From Gremmenia infestans (taxonomy: Eukaryota; Ascomycota; Leotiomycetes; Helotiales; Hamatocanthoscyphaceae): a DNA stretch of 64,000 nt. The notes below the pieces were generated by a model. The model was given only the letters and a program-made list of their open reading frames with translations, was not told where the DNA came from and did no database searches. The translations under genes were made by a program, and so were the position numbers. The DNA is taken from positions 434,001 through 498,000 of the forward strand of contig JAFEVB010000005.1 of the NCBI GenBank assembly GCA_032629725.1, given 5' to 3'. This document shows positions 1 to 9,633 of the stretch, one piece after another; position 1 is the stretch's first letter; each line of letters begins with the position of its first letter.

Positions 1-2
1 AG

Positions 3-2723
3 ACAGATGCGCGTATATCGGCCATGAAGATGCTTTTCCGCTTAAGAGCAGACTGGGCGAATAGAGTCTTTTTAATTCCCCAGACTGAATCTGAGGGCTT
101 GGCAGCATCTTTGTATCGAACAACAGGTTCATTGGCCAGAAAGCACGCTACTGACGAAGCAGCACAACAGCACCGCTTATCTAGAAATGAAGATGCTATC
201 TCTCGTCTATCGCGGAGTACTTCCTTTGGTCAAGGACATTCTCAACCTAGACAGCCTGTACGATTGGGAAGTGGTGCTAGCAGGACTCTCCAACGAAATC
301 ATCAGATGTGGATGTATCCAGACCCAGAAGCCCTCCCAGAAAGTCCCTCTGACAACTTAAGCTCGCGGCTGATTTCCATCGCCAACGATGAAGTTGATCA
401 TGAAGACGATGAAGCGAATGAGAAGGTTCTAGGGGATGATGGTACTGGTGAAGGATCCGAACCCGAAGAAGAGCAGATTCAGACCAGCTCACCCTTGAAA
501 CACCAGGCGACGCTAAATATTGGAATGTACGTTGAGACTGTGACTAGACTTCTAGAGAATCAGTGCGACTGGGAGGTCTATAGCTTCATTCTGGTTCACC
601 TGCCCTCTCAGTTAACAAACCAAGCTCTCTTCAAAAGTCAGAGTGCGATTAAGAAGATCAGGGAATTGAGGAAGGTGCTATGTGATCTTCTCAAGAATGA
701 TAGCTTTCAAGAGCCGCCGGGCTCATCAGGCCTTCGTAAAGCCGACGTGGCAATCTGCCTCTTCCAGATATTGAACATGGTCATGGGCTATCACCACCAT
801 TTTTTCAAGAACGACCAAGATGAAATTGTTCGAACATTTGTGCTAGGAATAGGATCACATTGGGAGCGAACTGCCAAATGTTGCATCCACGCTCTCTCGA
901 TATGTTGTCATGAGATGCCTGGATCGACAAGCAAGTCGCTGATGACCATTCTCCAAAAGATGTCAACAATCATCACACAGTCTCAGGTTGCTGTTCACAT
1001 TCTTGAGTTTCTGGCCTGTCTTGCTAGGCTGCCTGACCTTTATATCAATTTCAGAGAAGAAGAGTATCGAACGGTGTTTGCAATTTGTTTTCGTTACCTC
1101 CAGTACGTCAGAGACCAACCGGCCAAGGAGGGATCTTCTCGCAGCAGCTATCCTCATGCAAGGAATTCTGCGGTCATTACAGAGCACAGCGTGTTTGAGA
1201 GCAACCTCCAACCGAATACATCCGACGATCTACCGCAATATGTCTATGCACTGGCTTATCATGTCATTATATTCTGGTTCCTGTCACTAAAGCTCAATGA
1301 TCGAGCAGGTCAAGTCAGTTGGATTGCCAAAAATCTCGTCTCGATAGATGCCAACGGCAAAGAAAAAATGGACGAGCAGGCGCAAGCTACGCTTGACTTT
1401 ATGCAGCGCGTCGCCTATGCAGATGTCGACGATTCGAGAGCAGATCCTACCTTTACGTCTGACCGTTTTGGCGAGATCTTGAAGAAGCGATGGATAGTCG
1501 GCCAGAGTGTTGTGACTGTGGAACAAGCAACTAGAGGCGGTTGGGCTCAAATCACAAAACGACAGCCGTCAGGAACTTCGTGCTACATAATCCGCGAGAA
1601 ATTCAGCAGGCCTCCAGCACACCAAAGCCCAGTTTCAGCAGATTCCACGAGAGAATCTCGGCACTCTGATAATAACATGGTCCTCCCAAGTCATCTCTTG
1701 CTGCAGTTGACCGCCTCAATCCCTCAGGCTGCGGATTCGATTCGTCCGATTCCATTACCCATGGATGCTGCTATGGACCGAGCAATCAAATCATTGGATC
1801 GCAACTTCACTGTCGATGGCCACAAAGTAGGTGTGGTATATGCTGGTGAAAACCAAACGCACGAAGTCGAGATTCTGGCAAACATCATGGGCAGTACTGA
1901 TTACACCGACTTTCTCACGGGTTTGGGCACCCTCACGAAATTGAAGGGTGCTGATTTCAACACCCAAGGCTTAGATCGCTCTGGCGACTCTGATGGCGAA
2001 TATGCAGTCTGCTGGCGTGATCGTGTGTCAGAGATAGTTTTCCACGTTACAACTCAAATGCCAACGAATCTTGAGCGTGATCCGCAGTGCATTGGCAAGA
2101 AGCAACATATTGGTAACGATTTTGTCAATATCATATTCAACAACTCCGGGCATCCATTTCAATTCGACACCTTCCCTTCGGAATTCAATTATGTAAACAT
2201 TGTTATTACTCCAGAGTCACGAGCCTCGTTCGTTGCCACTCGATTTCGCTCGAAAGCAAATGCAAAGAGCGCATTTTATAAAGTACAAGTTATGAGCAAG
2301 CCAGGATTTCCGGAGATCTCGCCGGCTGCGGAGACAAAGATCATGAGCTTGGAGGCTCTGCCAGGCTTTATACGCCTCCTGGCCCTCAATGCCTCGGTAT
2401 TCTCTCTCGTATGGGCAAATAGGGAGGGAGGAGAGAACGTGTCGTCATGGCGAAACCGGTTACGTGAGATCAATCGTATGAAAGAGAAGTACGGGCCGAA
2501 GCACTCTACTTCATCAACCACTACGCCCCCAGGTACCTCGAATGGTGTAAATGTACGAGATAGTGTCACTAGCCTCCGACGCTCGTCGGTCGCGAACTTC
2601 CTGACCAACACGAACGAGTCCAGTTCTCAGCGGTCATCGGTTCTTTCAACGGCCGAGACACAAGTTGGCGGTAGTGGAGGGGATAGTATTGTGGATAGTC
2701 TAGACTTCTCGAAATGGGCGTAA
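3..2723 (+). CDS. TSC2: Tuberin-like RapGAP protein TSC2, C-terminal part (5' end cut by window)
   Basis: This is the GTPase-activating subunit of the TSC complex, which switches off the small GTPase Rheb upstream of TORC1. The frame is open from base 3, before the first visible ATG at 24, so the gene starts outside the window; about 900 residues are seen. Counting from that ATG, the first 560 residues are helical-repeat-like with an acidic low-complexity stretch near 120-150. The RapGAP domain lies at about 580-830. It contains HIGNDFVNI, where Asn 698 is the expected catalytic asparagine thumb, followed by FNNSGHPF and FNYVNIVITP. The tail is Ser/Thr-rich. No intron is needed in the visible part. 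Full-length fungal tuberins are about 1,500-1,700 residues, so roughly half is missing upstream. Identification rests on domain sequence and I consider it secure. Confidence 0.93.
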   Translation, partial: TDARISAMKMLFRLRADWANRVFLIPQTESEGLAASLYRTTGSLARKHATDEAAQQHRLSRNEDAISRLSRSTSFGQGHSQPRQPVRLGSGASRTLQRNHQMWMYPDPEALPESPSDNLSSRLISIANDEVDHEDDEANEKVLGDDGTGEGSEPEEEQIQTSSPLKHQATLNIGMYVETVTRLLENQCDWEVYSFILVHLPSQLTNQALFKSQSAIKKIRELRKVLCDLLKNDSFQEPPGSSGLRKADVAICLFQILNMVMGYHHHFFKNDQDEIVRTFVLGIGSHWERTAKCCIHALSICCHEMPGSTSKSLMTILQKMSTIITQSQVAVHILEFLACLARLPDLYINFREEEYRTVFAICFRYLQYVRDQPAKEGSSRSSYPHARNSAVITEHSVFESNLQPNTSDDLPQYVYALAYHVIIFWFLSLKLNDRAGQVSWIAKNLVSIDANGKEKMDEQAQATLDFMQRVAYADVDDSRADPTFTSDRFGEILKKRWIVGQSVVTVEQATRGGWAQITKRQPSGTSCYIIREKFSRPPAHQSPVSADSTRESRHSDNNMVLPSHLLLQLTASIPQAADSIRPIPLPMDAAMDRAIKSLDRNFTVDGHKVGVVYAGENQTHEVEILANIMGSTDYTDFLTGLGTLTKLKGADFNTQGLDRSGDSDGEYAVCWRDRVSEIVFHVTTQMPTNLERDPQCIGKKQHIGNDFVNIIFNNSGHPFQFDTFPSEFNYVNIVITPESRASFVATRFRSKANAKSAFYKVQVMSKPGFPEISPAAETKIMSLEALPGFIRLLALNASVFSLVWANREGGENVSSWRNRLREINRMKEKYGPKHSTSSTTTPPGTSNGVNVRDSVTSLRRSSVANFLTNTNESSSQRSSVLSTAETQVGGSGGDSIVDSLDFSKWA

Positions 2724-3282
2724 AAATAGGTGACTGGCGTTTTGTTTGGAACAGCATTTGGGAATTGGGAGGGATAATACCACAAAAGTTTTTGATTTTA
2801 CTCATTATTCTTGCTTCTGAATATCAGCTTCGATTTGGTTGAACTCTGGTTACGCATGTTACGACGGTCAGCATGAAGCGTAGGCGTTCAAAGGAGCTTG
2901 ACTGTTTAGTAGCCGGCGCATAGCCTTATTAATGTCCATCACCTGGATTTTTTAAAGGAGACGATTTCTGGGATAGGAGAGCCGATTGTTCCTGTATAAA
3001 TATTGTCTTATCATTTAATCTGAGGATATAAAATCTAACACATCTGACTTTTGTGCTTGCTGTGAATGCTTCAGCATCCATACACTGTCGGTTATTCTTT
3101 TCTTTGTGAGGCCATTACAAATAGCGTTCTAAACTTTCCAACACGACTAAGTTCATTCTGATCATAGCGGAGCTGTTGATTATGAAAACTTTAGACCAGA
3201 CTTAATTGAAAATGACAAGTTCCGAAAATACGATATTGCGCTCAAAACTATCCAAATACCTAATCCAATACCAAACAAACTT
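2724..3282. other. Intergenic, no gene seen
   Basis: This is the space between the TSC2 stop and the convergent SDR stop at 3283. It is AT-leaning, with only short chance frames. A small frame at 3206-3418 on the + strand overlaps the 3' end of the SDR gene and is its antisense shadow. Confidence 0.6.
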
Positions 3283-4382
3283 CTATCCCGACCTCGCAAG
3301 CGCCCTCTCCCAAACAGCCAACGTACTCTCCCAAACAGTCTTCCCCACAGCCTCCTGCCTATACCTGACTAACACCGGCACAGCATCCACACTCTCATCC
3401 TTCGCCCCCAGTCTATAAACCCCGCTCTCCTCGCTGATCCCCTTCACCCCCTCCGGCAACGGCACCGCCGCCGCCTCCCACCCATCCCCTTTCTTCAGGG
3501 GTGGAAACCTCGCACTAGTAGCCAGAAACACCCCTCTCTCCCCAGCCTCCTCAATACTCATCGAGAAAAAATTAAGAACCGGTAAAACCAACCACTTGAC
3601 AAAGGTCGCGGGCAGTGCCCACAGCCCCGTCGTAGTACCCAGCAAGCGATCCAGGACACCGGTATCCACGAACCCGGGGTATTTGTGAATGAAAGTCACG
3701 CTTGGGTTAGTCTTGGCCAGCTCTTCGAAGGCGAGGGTTGTTTGCGTGGTGCCGCTCTTCATGGCTTTCAGACCGGAGAAGTTGGCTTTTAGTTCTAGGT
3801 CCGAGAGGTCGAGTTCGCTTTCGCCGCCACCGGCGAGGATGGAGATTACGCGCGGGTTGGGTGATGCTCTTAGCAGGGGGAGGAGGTTGTAGGTGAAGCG
3901 GAGGCGGGTGTAGTAGCGCAGGGCTTGCGGGATGTCTATCCCTTCTTCGCTTTCTGAGATGTCGTTGTTAGTATACTGTAGTATGTGAAAGGATGGGGTT
4001 TTGGGAGGAAGCCAGGGAATGAATTACCATTTCGGCCATTGAATGATAGGTAGCCGGGTGAGACGAATAGGATGTCTACTTTCGTCTCTTTGAATTTGAT
4101 CTCGTCACATGCCTTGTCGACGTTCTTCATGAGTGAGACTTCTGTCTCGATGAAGTTCAATACGGCGTTTGGATTTGAGGTGCTGAGTCCGTCTAAGAGT
4201 GGTTTGGCAGCGCTTTGGGACCGGCCTACGATGTAGATTGTTGGGCTATTGGCGGTCTTTGCGAATTGTTTGAGTGTGCCCATTCCAATACCGCTGGTTG
4301 CGCCGACGAAGACGGCTACTAGGCCCGTGTTGGATTTCTTGAAAGCTGCATTTGATGCGGCAACATCTTTGATGGAGACCAT
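3283..4382 (-). CDS. Short-chain dehydrogenase/reductase-like protein (atypical)
   Basis: This is a Rossmann-fold oxidoreductase of the SDR superfamily, about 341 residues in two exons. Exon 1 is 4382-4028 and exon 2 is 3953-3283. The 74-bp intron has donor GTAATTC, branch ACTAAC and acceptor CTCAG. The cofactor loop VGATSGIG is near residue 27. Later come the strand VDILFVSPGYLS and, near residue 230, HKYPGFVDTG, which corresponds to the usual PG segment. Where classical SDRs carry the catalytic YxxxK this protein reads FSGLKAMKSG, so the tyrosine appears replaced. This is typical of a fungal SDR subfamily often found near secondary-metabolism genes, but no such cluster is visible here. The substrate is unknown. 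It runs toward TSC2, tail to tail. Confidence 0.85.
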
Positions 4383-4694
4383 TTTGAAAGGTGGGCAATT
4401 TTCTGAGCTGTGATTCCTTTGGAGTGATTTTGAGAGATGAGTTTCTGGAAGGAAGAGAGGAAGGTGGTTGGTAGTGTGTAAATAAATATCAGATGTTCGA
4501 GGTTATAATGTAAGGGGAGGGTGGTGTGTAAGTGAGATGAGAATGGCTGAGAACTGATGAAAGGCTATATAATTCTTCACTGGAAGAGCGAGGAGCCTAC
4601 TATATATATCTCTCTGGCGGATGCTGCTGATCAATAATGGCAATTCGCAATTTAGATGCGCCTGCGCCGTACGGCCATGAAGTGGTGGTGTTGC

Positions 4695-4933
4695 CTCTAC
4701 GTGTGTCAAATATTCGGCCGATTTTGGCACCCTTCTAAAACTTAATTGACCTGATATATACAGATAGAAAAACAAGTTTAACATTAATATCAAATTTCGA
4801 AAGGACTATAGATATTTTCCCTATTTTTCCCTATTTTTTTAATATACTTTTGGCTATAAAAGTAAATAAAAAGGGTATCTATACAGGTGTTACGGATAGG
4901 CTAAAATCGGCCGATTATTTCCCACACGTAGAG
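4695..4933. mobile_element. MITE, 239 bp, with terminal inverted repeats and 5-bp target duplication
   Basis: The two ends are inverted copies. The left end starts CTCTACGTGTGTCAAATATT and the right end, read on the - strand, starts CTCTACGTGTGGGAAATAAT. Both then run through TCGGCCGATTTT. About 31 of 35 positions match. The element is flanked on both sides by GTTGC (4690-4694 and 4934-4938), a 5-bp target-site duplication. The inside is AT-rich and has no open frame. It sits between the 5' ends of the SDR gene and ISA2. The superfamily is not clear from the termini. Confidence 0.85.
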
Positions 4934-5307
4934 GTTGCCTCAATTCTCGCTGGGATCTATTTGGCGAGCTTGAATGTGAAGGAGCAACTGTTCGTCCGAA
5001 GTGGGTACTGATTTGTAATGCTGGTGCAAGCCACCAGCAACCTTTCCTGATTTTAGCCTTTTGCCTTATAAATATCGCTGATATCCTCGGAGACTTTTCA
5101 TAAGGGGATAGAGAAATGCTAGGTGCCTGAAGACATAATTACTTAATACCAAGGTAAGCATAAATTAAGAGCCTGAGTTACGCAAACAATGTAATACACG
5201 CACGTGACCACATACAAAGGCCGATATGCCGACATATTCTGATGATTATTCAAGCAAGACAGACCCCAACATCCTCCATTTTTCCCCCCTAGGCACAGCT
5301 TTAAACA
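4934..5307. other. Intergenic, ISA2 upstream region
   Basis: No gene is seen. The stretch holds the likely ISA2 promoter, including the E-box listed separately, and the right-hand copy of the MITE target duplication. Confidence 0.5.
5201..5208. promoter_or_regulatory. CACGTGAC E-box upstream of ISA2
   Basis: CACGTGAC lies about 100 bp before the ISA2 start codon. The CACGTG core is the binding site of Cbf1-type bHLH factors. The same octamer occurs between BMT2 and RPL25 at 48048. Function is inferred from position only. Confidence 0.4.
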
Positions 5308-6122
5308 ATGATCATGGCAACCCAGTCCATTTCACGGAGGTGCTTACAGATATGCACTTCCCAATCGCCCAACGCAGCCAGAGCGTTCCTCAACCTTGGA
5401 CCCCCGCAAAGGCATCTCTCCAACTTCGCGCCCCCGCCTCCACTCCTAGATTTCCTCCTCCCACCACCATCGCGATACCTCTTTGCTCGGACAGGCAAGC
5501 CTACAAGAAGCCCTAGAAGAACATTCACGTCTTCTGCTACAAGACAGCATACGAGGGCTATACATAACCCGCAAAAGGATGAGGACGGCAATGAGATGCA
5601 TATAGAGATTACTCCTCGCGCTTCTAACGTATGATATGATGTTCTCATCCTACGTGGAAGTTTGAAAACTTATGCTAATGGGGATGTATTTTATAGAGGC
5701 TAAAGGAAATAATGGCCAAAGACTCCAACCCCTCCCTCGCCCTGCGAATCCAAGTCGAAAGCGGCGGGTGCCATGGTTTCCAATACCTAATGTCGCTCAC
5801 CACCCTACCCTCCCTACCCATCTCCTCCTCTACAATACCCCTAGAAGCGCCCCCGGCACTCAACACGTCCTCCAGCGACCCGAATGCGATGCCATCGGGA
5901 TCGGCAGTCGAGAAAGGTGTTTTGGGAGAGGATGATACGGTGTTTGAGGCGGAAGATGGGTCTGGTGCGAAGGTGGTTATGGATGGACCGAGTTTGGATC
6001 TGTTGAAGGGGAGTAAGGTTGATTTTACGATGGAGTTGATTGGGAGCCAGTTCAAGATTGTGGATAATCCGCTGGCGACGAGTAGTTGTGGTTGTGGGAC
6101 TAGTTTTGATATCAAGGCTTGA
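5308..6122 (+). CDS. ISA2: Mitochondrial iron-sulfur cluster assembly protein ISA2 (A-type carrier)
   Basis: This is an A-type scaffold that, in yeast, works with ISA1 and IBA57 to make [4Fe-4S] clusters in the mitochondrial matrix. It has two exons, 5308-5628 and 5697-6122, giving 248 residues. The intron has a GCTAAT branch and a TATAG acceptor. The N-terminal 100 residues are basic, Ser/Arg-rich and free of acidic residues early on, as expected for a mitochondrial presequence. The A-type domain begins at RLKEIMA, contains ESGGCHGFQY with the first conserved cysteine, and ends SSCGCGTSFDIKA with the paired C-x-C cysteines. An Asp/Ser/Gly-rich insert of about 40 residues separates the halves, common in fungal ISA2. 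A second in-frame ATG at 5314 could be the true start. It converges on RPL7. Confidence 0.92.
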
Positions 6123-6487
6123 GGGAATGTAGAAATTGTGTCCGCTGCTCATGGAACCCGTTTCACATTTCAACATCGAGGACTGTAGTTTCTGAAGCGT
6201 TATATACGGCTTATGTAACATCTTGCTTAGGTTCGGTCGTCATGTAGTTTCATGAATCGGAAATAAGACCCTGAAACAGACAACACTTTTAAACACAAGT
6301 AGATAAAACATCGAGAGATCACAAAGAGGATACGAGTTAGGAAGGGATACATTGTGCTTTGTCATGTTATTTTATTTTTATGCTTCTTTACGCCTCGCAT
6401 GCCAGATATGTAACTGAAGCAAGCAAAAACCGGAGAAGCTGGAAAACAGACCCCGCGCCAGCATGATATCATCCCATCCACATAAGC
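6123..6487. other. Convergent 3' spacer between ISA2 and RPL7
   Basis: This holds the 3' ends of two convergent genes. An AT-rich run around 6362-6382 could serve polyadenylation. No gene is seen. Confidence 0.5.
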
Positions 6488-8097
6488 TTAGTTCATCTGT
6501 CTGATCAAAGCATTGATCTTGTCCTCACGGTTTCCGAGATCACCACCTTCCACGAAATGACGGAACTTTCTTGTGCGGAACCCACCAGTTGGGTTGGACA
6601 GCTTGAATGGCCCTTTTCCCTCTCATTAGTATTGGTTTTAACGAAAGGATTGAATTTGACTTACAGAGGAAGTTGGCGGCTTGCTTGAAGTTGGGGCCGA
6701 CGGTGAAGATCTCGTGGATCAAATCCTCCATACAGACGATACCGTACTTGCCGAGGCTGGTCTCGATGATGGCGTTGTCAGTGAGGGCAATGCGTTGCTT
6801 CTCAACCTTTCCGTATCCGCGCTTGTAGATGAGCTCACGGACGGTCTTCAGGTTGGGGTATCCGTAGGCGATCCATGGCTCGACGACCTTCAACATCTCA
6901 AGGGTGGCCTTGGTCATGCGGACAAAGACACCGTTGTTGATCTGGAGGAGACGGAGAAGTTGGAGGATCTTGCGGGGCTTGGGTGCGATCTTGTTGATAC
7001 TGTATAATTGTTAGCTGAATGTCTCCAGAAAATGAGAGATCGATCCTTACCCCTTGATACGGACAACGAAGACCAACTTATCCTCAGCAGGAATGTAGAA
7101 AGAACCATCCTGCTTGGAGAGACGGGCAAGACGAATCTTCTCACGCTCTACATCACGGTACTCCTTAACGTACTTCTCGGCACGCTTGAAGATGACACCG
7201 CGCTTCTCCTTTTGAGCCTACAGTTGAAGATATTAGCTGTGATCCAAGTATAAACTTAGGAACACAAAGGTGACATCTTCAATGATTGTTTCAGACCCGA
7301 AAGATGGTTAATTGGCGACAACATCGATACTTTTGTATCTAGTCGCGAAAATGGTGTTATGCATCATAATAGCCATTGAATGTCACCCTCGTGTATACGA
7401 AATAGCCACTGACCTTCTTCTTCTTCTCAAGCTCGACAGTGCGCTCCGCGCGGGCCTTCTCCTGAGACTTGCGCTTCTTCAAGAGGGTCTCGGGAATGAG
7501 GATTTGGTCGGCGGTAGGGACGGATCTGCTCAGGTTAGTCGTTGTCCCACATACAACTTGTGTGGAAGAGCGCCGGGTGAGAATTGCAGCTAGAGCGCGA
7601 CATTCTCGCAGGAGGCTAACTCGAAGTATGGATTTGATCAGTGAGATATCTCATGAAACCGCTCCTCGAGAGGATTGTGTATTCAATTGACATTGCGTCT
7701 CAACTAACAAGACCTCGGACATAGTCCAAGATTGATGCACTGCACGTAGCATCCTTTCGTGCCCAGCGCAGAGCGCATGAGTAGTACTTGGATTGTGCGG
7801 CAATGAATTTTAAAGAGAAGAGCGAATCTTCAACCTCAAGACCCCGTGGTACCGATCTCCCCGCGATGGAGGGTGTTTAGGCCTTGATCGTCGAAGGAGA
7901 AGAAGTATTTCGGGAAGGATCGAGCTGGCTGCCATGTATCAGAGAGCGCAATGGCCATGATACGATGGAGATCCAGCGAGAAAGGACGGCGACTATATCT
8001 GAACCCAACACCTCAATCAGCTCTTCGAGATAATACAAACGTACGTCTTTGCGACCTGCTCCGAAGAGGCGGTACCGGTTTGCTTCTTGGCAGGCAT
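6488..8097 (-). CDS. RPL7: 60S ribosomal protein L7 (uL30)
   Basis: This is a structural protein of the large ribosomal subunit, 263 residues in five exons: 8097-8045, 7525-7414, 7217-7051, 6999-6665 and 6612-6488. All joins keep frame. Family landmarks are a basic N-terminal extension with ESQEKARAER-like charged helix, RGVIFKRAEKYVKEY, VVRIKGINKIAPKPRKIL, NNGVFVRMTKATLEMLKVVEPW, LIHEIFTVGPNFKQAANFLWPFKL, and the end DKINALIRQMN. Intron 1 is unusually long at 519 bp. Intron 2 (7218-7413) carries a box C/D snoRNA, described separately. The gene shares a 267-bp divergent upstream region with the RCC1-like gene at 8365, so the two probably share a promoter region. Confidence 0.96.
7269..7387 (-). 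ncRNA. Intronic box C/D snoRNA (snR39-type, 25S rRNA 2'-O-methylation guide)
   Basis: It lies in RPL7 intron 2 on the coding strand. A D box CTGA (7294-7291) is directly preceded by 13 bases complementary to the universally conserved large-subunit rRNA segment ACCCGAAAGATGG. By the fifth-base rule, the target is the G of CCCG, the equivalent of yeast Gm805. A C box ATGATGC (7367-7361) departs from RUGAUGA only at the last base. The boxes are drawn together by a long terminal stem: GGTGACAT/TCAATG on one side pairs with CATTGA/ATGTCACC on the other. Core length from C to D box is 77 nt. In S. cerevisiae, RPL7 introns also host snoRNAs (snR39, snR59) aimed at the neighbouring Am807, so the host gene appears conserved. 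No clear D'/C' pair was found. Confidence 0.75.
7526..8044 (-). other. Long first intron of RPL7
   Basis: This intron has 519 bp, with donor GTACGT and acceptor GAGCAG, against typical introns of 50-100 bp here. I searched it for box C/D signals and found CTGA but no matching C box. It may hold regulatory sequence, as first introns of ribosomal protein genes often do. That is inference. Confidence 0.6.
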
Positions 8098-8364
8098 CGT
8101 GTCGAGTTTGGCGATTGTCGATTGTCGATTTTGGTGATGGTCCTGGAACAAGAAGAAGGTCAAACAGAAACTTGCTGAAGATGCAGAGGCCAGCAAATTT
8201 TTGTGTGGGCGCGCTAACTAGCCGAACCTCTCCCAGCCCCGTGGCCCGTGCTTCCGAAATTCATACGGATCAATATTAATCCAGGTTGTCTACAAGACAA
8301 GCACAAGCAAGCGAGTTCAAACCAGAGTTTCTAAATCTGACCTGCTCACAAAAAAAAATTAAAG

Positions 8365-9450
8365 ATGGGAGTCGTTTATGCAATTGGATCGAACGGTTCT
8401 GGCCAGCTGGGCATTGGCCATAAAGAAGATGTCTCTGTCCCAAAAGAAGTCAATTTCACTCCTAGCACCATTCTCTCAACGGCATCGAAAGTGAAAGTAG
8501 CGGCAGGTGGAAATCATACTCTTATACTCTCATCCGGCGATATTCACTGCTCTGGTGACCCCAGCAGTGGAGCATGTGGCCTTGTATCTGGTTCTGATTA
8601 TTCCGAATCCTGCTTTCAGAAGATCCGCCTCTCAGAAGACTTGGATAAAACACGTATCCTTTTCTGCGCTGCTACTTGGGAGGCTTCTATCATAGTTCAG
8701 GAAGACGAGAACGGACGTGCTACGAAAGTTTACAGCTTTGGTATTGGGAATAAAGGCGAGCTTGCTCAAGGAGAACTTCTCTTTCGCTCTTCCAAGGCCC
8801 AGTTAGTTAAAAAATTTCCCCCTGAAGGGAGCGAAATTGTGGACTTGACGGCTTCTGTCACTCACGTAGTCGCTGTACTGGACAATGGAGCTGTTTATGG
8901 ATGGGGTAACGGTCGCAAGGGCCAGCTAGGTCAACCGGAAGGCATTATCTACAGTCCAAGGATCATAGATGTTGATTTCAAGGTTCATCGCACCGTTTGC
9001 GGGCGAGAGTTCACTTCCCTTGTTGGGGAACCCGAGAAAGGGGAGCATGTTATCCTCGGATCTGACAAATGGAACATTCGATCTTCCGCTCCACCAGTTG
9101 TACCTAGGTGGAAGGATGTAGGTGCAAGCTGGGGAAGCATCTTTGTGTTACAGGAAGATGGCAATCTATTATCCTGGGGCAGAGAGGATCATGGACAACT
9201 CACTCCTCCAGCATTGCCATCCATGTCACAGATTGGGGTTGGTAGCGAACATGTATTGGGACTTACAGTGGACGGGGACGTCTTGGCATGGGGATGGGGC
9301 GAGCACGGCAACTGCGGGCCAATTACAACGAACGGCGATGTGAAGGGCCGCTGGAATGTAATTGCTTCTTCGAAGTATTTACCACCAGGAACCAAGATCT
9401 CCAGCATTGGGGCAGGCTGTGCTACTAGTTGGATCTTCATCAGCGATTGA
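8365..9450 (+). CDS. RCC1-repeat protein, ATS1/KTI13 type
   Basis: This is a single-exon protein of 361 residues made of RCC1-type beta-propeller repeats. Visible repeats include VYAIGSNGSGQLGIG at the start, GAVYGWGNGRKGQLGQ near 175, NLLSWGREDHGQLT near 270 and DVLAWGWGEHGNCG near 310. The length and compact single propeller fit yeast Ats1/Kti13 (333 residues), which supports diphthamide synthesis on EF2 and tRNA wobble-uridine modification by Elongator, rather than the nuclear Ran exchange factor RCC1, which is longer and has a basic tail. The family (RCC1 propeller) is certain; the ATS1 assignment is inference. It is divergent from RPL7 and convergent with RAD9. Confidence 0.85.
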   Translation: MGVVYAIGSNGSGQLGIGHKEDVSVPKEVNFTPSTILSTASKVKVAAGGNHTLILSSGDIHCSGDPSSGACGLVSGSDYSESCFQKIRLSEDLDKTRILFCAATWEASIIVQEDENGRATKVYSFGIGNKGELAQGELLFRSSKAQLVKKFPPEGSEIVDLTASVTHVVAVLDNGAVYGWGNGRKGQLGQPEGIIYSPRIIDVDFKVHRTVCGREFTSLVGEPEKGEHVILGSDKWNIRSSAPPVVPRWKDVGASWGSIFVLQEDGNLLSWGREDHGQLTPPALPSMSQIGVGSEHVLGLTVDGDVLAWGWGEHGNCGPITTNGDVKGRWNVIASSKYLPPGTKISSIGAGCATSWIFISD

Positions 9451-9633
9451 GTGACCCTCTTGCTCATGCTACCTGGAATTGCCAGTCGTCTTGACGACAT
9501 CATATCACCTCCGCTAGGCAAAATATTACACTCGCTGTTAGCGAATTTAGCTCATTTGATGCAGCGCTCGAGTTATGTTCCAGGCAAGGTTCGGAGCAAT
9601 GGATTGTTTCCGAATATGCCCTGAACGCCTTCA

